Assembly (NCBI GenBank): GCA_021295675.1
Contig: JAGWBY010000142.1
Span: 1 to 10,401 of the forward strand
Source: Candidatus Latescibacterota bacterium
GTDB lineage: Bacteria > Latescibacterota > UBA2968 > UBA8231
Length of the DNA stretch: 10,401 nucleotides
Direction of reading: 5' to 3'
Part shown: positions 6,473 to 10,401 of the stretch, piece after piece
How positions within the stretch are numbered: position 1 is the stretch's first letter
Layout of the letters: each line of letters opens with the position of its first letter
Notes under the pieces: model-generated
What the model saw: only the letters and a program-made list of their open reading frames with translations
Databases searched by the model: none
What the model was told of the DNA's origin: nothing
Program-made: the position numbers and the translations under genes

Positions 6473-9400
6473 TCAATTACTTATGGCGACACCGGGCGTT
6501 TTAGTAGAACCTCTTAGTAAGCACGTCCGGCGAGAGGTTTCGTCAAGCAATCGGTCCTGTGTTTTCCTGATTTCTTCAATCACTGAGTCAATTTCCTCGT
6601 GGCATCGCCACGCCGGTATTCGCAGGATTGTCCAACCGAGATTGACTAGGACGCGGTCTCGTGTAATATCCTGGCGCCGTTGTTGGCTTCTGGCGTCAAG
6701 GTGCTGATCGCCGTCAACCTCGATGTTCAGCTTGATTCCTTGTTCCAGCAGCGCAAAGTCCAGCTCGTACCCCTCTACCTCGAGCTTGCCATAGGGTAAG
6801 AGATCTTGGAGCTGCATGGCGTCGAGCAGGATTTTCTCAGCCGTGCTGTCCGTGCGGAACTCGGCGGACAGCGGACCAGCGCCCTCATTCCGGGCGACCT
6901 CATCGCGCAGATAGACCCGCAAGGAGGCCAAGGTTGGACTCCCCAAATCTCCCATGAGCGGGTGACCGAGAACGATTAGTGCTCGACGGGCGCGGCTGAC
7001 AGCCACGTTGAGGAGGTTTCTCTCTTTTTCTATCCAACGGACACCGCTCTTAGACATGCCGGGCGAGAGCACGGAGGAAAGAATAACCGCATCACGCTCG
7101 TCTCCCTGCAGACGATGTGCGGTTCCACTTACAAAATCGATGTCGTCCAAAAAATCCTGGCCGAATTGCGTTTTGGCTATCTGATCGATGAGCCGCGCCT
7201 GCGCAGTAAACGGAGTTACCACGCCGACAGTCTTGTAACCGGATTCGATTGCGCCACGAAGTTGTTTCACTGTCTCCTCTGCCTCTGTCAGGTTTAGCCA
7301 GCTTCCTGTGGCGGGCCGTACTGCCGCGCCGTCGACATCGCACCAGTAGATGGCACGATCACGCTGGGATGTATCGGAGACATCCGTCAACACGGTGAGT
7401 TCTCCCTTGTAGAACGTTTTATTGAACCAACGGGCGATGTGTGGGTGGCAGCGGTAGTGCTCGTTGAGAAGAATTGGGGTTTGGGGTTTTGCCGCAAACT
7501 CAAACGCGGAGTAAGCCGAACCGTCTTTGTGGTGGATGCCGCGGTCGCGTAGATCGTCGTTGTCGAACCCCGTCTGCGTGGCGATCTCCTGTAAGAGTCC
7601 ATCGCTAAGGGAAACGATCGGGTTCAGTTGATATGGATCCCCCACGATCGCCAAGCGTTTTGCGCGGTAGGCCAATGGCAATACGGCTGCGAGGCTGCAC
7701 TGGCTAGCCTCATCGACGATCACGAGGTCAAACAATCCTGATTCCAAGGGAAAGTTGGAATGCGCTGTTAATGCCGTACACGCCCAGCCTCGTAAGTAGC
7801 GAAACGAATTGCCAATTGCTCTTCTAAAGCGGTCGCCGTTGGCGGGGATTGTGCCGAAGACTGCTAGACGGTTAGCACCAGAGGAGATTCGCGTCGCCGC
7901 CTCCACGCGGATTGCGTAGAGGCTTGCATCTGCCCATTTCTGGTCTGCTTCGCGCACAGTGGTCGTTGGGTCGCCCACTGCGGACTTCAGTTGTTGACGC
8001 TCAACTCGTCCAATTTCCAATTGGGAGGTCAGCTTTGCTATACGCTGATCAATTTGAGCCCAGATGACGAGTTGATCCAATGAAGCGGTTTCAAGGCAAC
8101 CGAGTCGCCTACGAAAGCGTCGCGCGCGGAAACGAGGAAACAACCACGTCCGCAACAACCCTCTGGCCCGTTGCTCTATTTCATAGGAACTAATGGACAG
8201 TTCAGGAGGGCTCGCGTTAGTCCAGAGCACTCGCGCTGCCTCTTTCAAGGCTCGTCCGAGTTTCTCTTGCTCCTCTACAAGCTGCAACAGTTTCACGTCC
8301 AGTTCGTCCAGCCTCGCCAATTTTTCCATTAGCTCGGTGCGCTCAGTGGTGACTCGCTTCAATTGGGCGCGCGTTGCGGCTTGGTTGCCGTGGTGAGCTG
8401 CCGCCTGAGCCGACGCCGCGGTAATGCGATCCGGGACCTGCTCGCGCACATCGCGATTGCCGGTGCGGACTAACAAGCCGCCAATCACGTCCTTTTCCGC
8501 ACGCTCGACGGCCACGTCAACTGCACCATTGTTGGTCGAAGTCACCAAAACCTTGTCGCCGTCCAGCCACGCGTTCGCAACCGCGTTGACTAGGAGTTGC
8601 GTCTTGCCGGTCCCAGGTGGGCCGGTCACGACCGTCAGGGGATTTCTGCGGAGACATTCGAGTGTTTCTTCCTGTGATTGGTTGCATACAAGTGGAGCGG
8701 CGAGAGGTTCGGACGGAGGTCGCTTATTTTCCTTCTGCGCGAAACCGTTGCGGAGCAGATGGGCCGCAGCCGTAGTTGACCAGTCTTTTCGGGTCTGTAG
8801 TTGTCGCAGTTCTTCGCGCAAGGTGCTGGTATATCCAGACCACTCGGCCACGACCGAGATCGCGGCGTTGTAGATGCCTTGTTTGCGACCGATGTTCGAT
8901 TGGAGGATTCTCGCGTTGAGGGGCGATAATATCTGGAGTCCGAGCAGGTCGGCCGTTCGTCCGGCGAGGACACCAAAAGCGTCGGCATCTCCGAACGGCA
9001 AGCCGCGACTTAGCAGGTCGCTAATGTCTTCGGTGATCGAAGGGTCAAAGATACCGCTTGCCGTGATGGCCAAATTGAACTCTGGCTCCATAGTAGCGTG
9101 AAGTTCCCACTGGTTATCGGAGCCTTGTTCCGGTTCGACTTGGATAGCGAAAAGAGGAGCAACCTTGGGTGTGTGATCGCGGTCGGTTACGACGATGGTC
9201 GGCCAGCCGTAAATGATCGACCCGGCGCGAGACTTCAGTTTATTGGGGAGTTCTCCGGGTGCTGGCGTCGAGTCGCTCTGCCCGACCACCAGTTTCTCTT
9301 CCCCACAGTGCAAGAACCACAGAGAGTTCCTTTTGACGTATGGGACCAGTGATTTCGCTGCTTCCGCTTCAATGCACCGTTGCGCATAATGGCATAGTTG

Positions 9401-9673
9401 CTGCCAGGGAATTTGCCCGCTGTTGGCAGTCGGCTTTGAAGAGCTTGAAGCGCTAGGATTTGCGTTCGTTGCCGTGTTCCGCGAATCGCCCGCTATGCTA
9501 TCCGATGCGACTTGGGCCGCGGAGCCCTCGCTACCTGCGCAGTCAATACACCAGACTTTTTTCGACGATGGTGACCAGTAGGCGCGCTGGCCCGCCTCTA
9601 GCCTCATTGCACACAATTGGCAGCGTCCGGCGTACTTCAGCGCGATAAAACGTAGCTCTTTGGGGCGTTTCAT
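6473..9673 (-). CDS. Zn-finger / SF1 helicase / PD-(D/E)XK nuclease fusion protein
   Basis: This 1066-residue protein is predicted to translocate on or unwind nucleic acid and to cut DNA. A four-Cys zinc-finger-like motif lies at residues 18-45 (CQLC...CIDC). After a Ser/Asn-rich linker (50-88) comes an uncharacterised domain (~89-320). The UPF1-like superfamily 1 core follows: N331-Q334 as a Q-motif-like stretch, Walker A GPPGTGKT (351-358), motif Ia VLVTSTNNGAVD (375-386), a long helical insert (~427-480), Walker B VIVDEASQ (651-658), motif III GDPYQL (678-683), motif IV-like LNEHYRCHP (736-744), motif V GTAHRLQGDERD (850-861) and motif VI VAVSRARRAL (890-899). The C-terminus (~943-1022) resembles DUF559/MTES_1575-type nucleases of the Vsr-like group: E946, D972, then IEVDGDQH (984-991) and WTILRIP. 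All key residues appear present. The ATG at 9673 fits family-like N-termini. It stands alone and convergent to the sulfatase. An anti-phage role is an inference from architecture. Confidence 0.86.
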   Translation of the reverse strand: MKRPKELRFIALKYAGRCQLCAMRLEAGQRAYWSPSSKKVWCIDCAGSEGSAAQVASDSIAGDSRNTATNANPSASSSSKPTANSGQIPWQQLCHYAQRCIEAEAAKSLVPYVKRNSLWFLHCGEEKLVVGQSDSTPAPGELPNKLKSRAGSIIYGWPTIVVTDRDHTPKVAPLFAIQVEPEQGSDNQWELHATMEPEFNLAITASGIFDPSITEDISDLLSRGLPFGDADAFGVLAGRTADLLGLQILSPLNARILQSNIGRKQGIYNAAISVVAEWSGYTSTLREELRQLQTRKDWSTTAAAHLLRNGFAQKENKRPPSEPLAAPLVCNQSQEETLECLRRNPLTVVTGPPGTGKTQLLVNAVANAWLDGDKVLVTSTNNGAVDVAVERAEKDVIGGLLVRTGNRDVREQVPDRITAASAQAAAHHGNQAATRAQLKRVTTERTELMEKLARLDELDVKLLQLVEEQEKLGRALKEAARVLWTNASPPELSISSYEIEQRARGLLRTWLFPRFRARRFRRRLGCLETASLDQLVIWAQIDQRIAKLTSQLEIGRVERQQLKSAVGDPTTTVREADQKWADASLYAIRVEAATRISSGANRLAVFGTIPANGDRFRRAIGNSFRYLRGWACTALTAHSNFPLESGLFDLVIVDEASQCSLAAVLPLAYRAKRLAIVGDPYQLNPIVSLSDGLLQEIATQTGFDNDDLRDRGIHHKDGSAYSAFEFAAKPQTPILLNEHYRCHPHIARWFNKTFYKGELTVLTDVSDTSQRDRAIYWCDVDGAAVRPATGSWLNLTEAEETVKQLRGAIESGYKTVGVVTPFTAQARLIDQIAKTQFGQDFLDDIDFVSGTAHRLQGDERDAVILSSVLSPGMSKSGVRWIEKERNLLNVAVSRARRALIVLGHPLMGDLGSPTLASLRVYLRDEVARNEGAGPLSAEFRTDSTAEKILLDAMQLQDLLPYGKLEVEGYELDFALLEQGIKLNIEVDGDQHLDARSQQRRQDITRDRVLVNLGWTILRIPAWRCHEEIDSVIEEIRKTQDRLLDETSRRTCLLRGSTKTPGVAISN

Positions 9674-9906
9674 CTTCGGTTTCGGCGTCGTCCGGCAGGT
9701 CGCGGCGCATTTCTTCCACCTATTTGACCGCGACTCGCTCTGGCCTCAAGCAATCTCTGATTGTCGATGCGATAGAACAGGGCTATTATAAAATTGATTG
9801 AACTGAATTAGTGCAAACCTTCAGCGCAAGGAACGCTCTAGATCGCGGTCAACCCACTAGCATCATCGGTTCACTAAATTGATTTTAAGCCAGCGAAAGA
9901 GAGACT
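9674..9906. other. Divergent intergenic region
   Basis: This gap separates the divergent helicase (minus) and racemase-family (plus) genes and must contain both start regions if each has its own promoter. A 9-nt direct repeat AAATTGATT occurs at 9791-9799 and 9876-9884, and an AT-rich patch (9783-9810) includes TATTATAAA. Spacing does not allow a confident -35/-10 call. I see no RNA gene, and no coding frame I can defend. Confidence 0.3.
9897..9903 (+). promoter_or_regulatory. Ribosome binding site of the racemase-family gene
   Basis: AAGAGAG lies just before the ATG at 9907, with a short 3-nt spacer. It is purine-rich and supports this ATG, although it is not a perfect Shine-Dalgarno match. 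Confidence 0.5.
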
Positions 9907-10401
9907 ATGAAAATCACCGACATTAAGGTTACGCCCTCCCTCGGCGCGGAACATCGCCACTGGTCCTTGCTAAAAATCTTCACCGATGAAGGCATTGTCG
10001 GCCTCGGCGAGTGGGCTGGGGGCCCATCGGCCGCGACCCGACCAACATCAATCAATTGCACTACGACCACCTGTGGCAGATGCAGGGCCGCGGTGCCGGC
10101 GTGGAAATCGCCCTGTGGGACATCCGCGGCAAGCAGCTAAACGCGCCCATGCACGAACTGCTGGGCGGCAAACTGCGCGACCGCATCCGCGTGTACTGCG
10201 ACTGCCACTCGGGCGCTCACTGGACGCGGGAAGACTACGCGCGGCGCTGGCAGGAGACGCGGGCCAGCGGGCAATTGGATCCGGTGTACGAAACCAGCGC
10301 CTACGTGTCCATGGCCCAAGAAGTGGTGGCCGAAGGATACACCGCGATCAAGTTCGATCTCGACGTGCCCAACCCTTGGAAGCTCGACGCGTACGACCGC
10401 T
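9907..10401 (+). pseudogene. Mandelate racemase / muconate lactonizing enzyme family protein, frameshifted and cut by window end
   Basis: The N-terminus MKITDIKVTPSLGAEHRHWS and LLKIFTDEGIVGLGEWAGG are typical of the enolase-superfamily MR/MLE N-terminal domain; these enzymes abstract a proton alpha to a carboxylate of sugar acids. After GEWAGG (about 10020) the frame changes and continues from ~10023 as GRDPTNINQLHYDHLW, GVEIALWDIRGKQLNAPMHE, LLGGKLRDRIRVYCDCHSGA and EGYTAIKFDLDVPNPWKLDA. This matches the linker to the catalytic barrel, including a lysine-bearing beta strand (AIKF). The helix normally between GEW.GG and the GRDPTNI block is missing, so the break is probably a deletion of roughly 30-45 nt, less well bounded than the other breaks. 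Substrate cannot be assigned; the tone is that of RspA or sugar-acid dehydratase relatives. The remaining ~250 residues lie beyond the window. If the frameshift is real the gene is dead; if not, it is an ordinary dehydratase or racemase. Confidence 0.8.

Noticed and set aside
9783..9810. Promoter -10 element in the TATTATAAA patch
   Set aside because: No -35 element at proper spacing could be identified, and AT-rich patches of this size occur by chance.

Overview
The window looks like chromosomal sequence from an uncultivated, GC-rich bacterium with a small defence-type cluster next to metabolic and secreted genes. A discoidin/CHU_C-type secreted protein, an arylsulfatase-like gene and a mandelate-racemase-family gene together recall marine or sponge-associated groups such as Latescibacterota or Poribacteria. 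That assignment is an inference from gene content and could be wrong.

Layout. (1) 1-151: the 3' end of a tmRNA (ssrA), ending in CCA, followed by a perfect 12-bp terminator hairpin. (2) 173-2309, plus strand: a cluster chained by ATGA overlaps, made of an orphan HicB-like small protein, a broken AlbA_2/RecG-like ATP-binding protein, and the first ~118 codons of a type I methyltransferase gene hsdM. The 3' end of ssrA is a classic integration site for mobile islands, so this looks like a decayed island carrying remains of a type I restriction-modification locus. (3) About 2262-2417: an AT-richer junction where hsdM stops and a large secreted protein begins without its own N-terminus. (4) 2418-4691: a long intact reading frame with discoidin-like domains and a C-terminal CHU_C/FlgD-like domain. 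(5) 4882-6279: a sulfatase gene broken at two places, one exactly at its catalytic signature. (6) 6281-6404: several short hairpins of unknown meaning. (7) 6473-9673, minus strand: an intact 1066-aa protein with a zinc-finger-like N-terminus, an SF1 helicase core and a C-terminal PD-(D/E)XK-type nuclease. It is the best candidate here for a stand-alone DNA-processing or defence protein. (8) 9907-10401, plus strand: a mandelate racemase/enolase-superfamily gene with a frame break, running off the window.

The most unusual property is a repeated lesion. Three genes are interrupted at six places by small apparent deletions (about 17-25 nt at five sites, probably longer at the sixth). Each shifts the frame while the flanking protein sequence stays well conserved. 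At four sites exactly one base remains between otherwise intact codons. The 3.2-kb helicase frame and the 2.3-kb secreted-protein frame in the same window are uninterrupted. Recent pseudogenisation, a systematic amplification or assembly artefact, or (less likely) a recoding phenomenon could explain this, and raw reads would decide.
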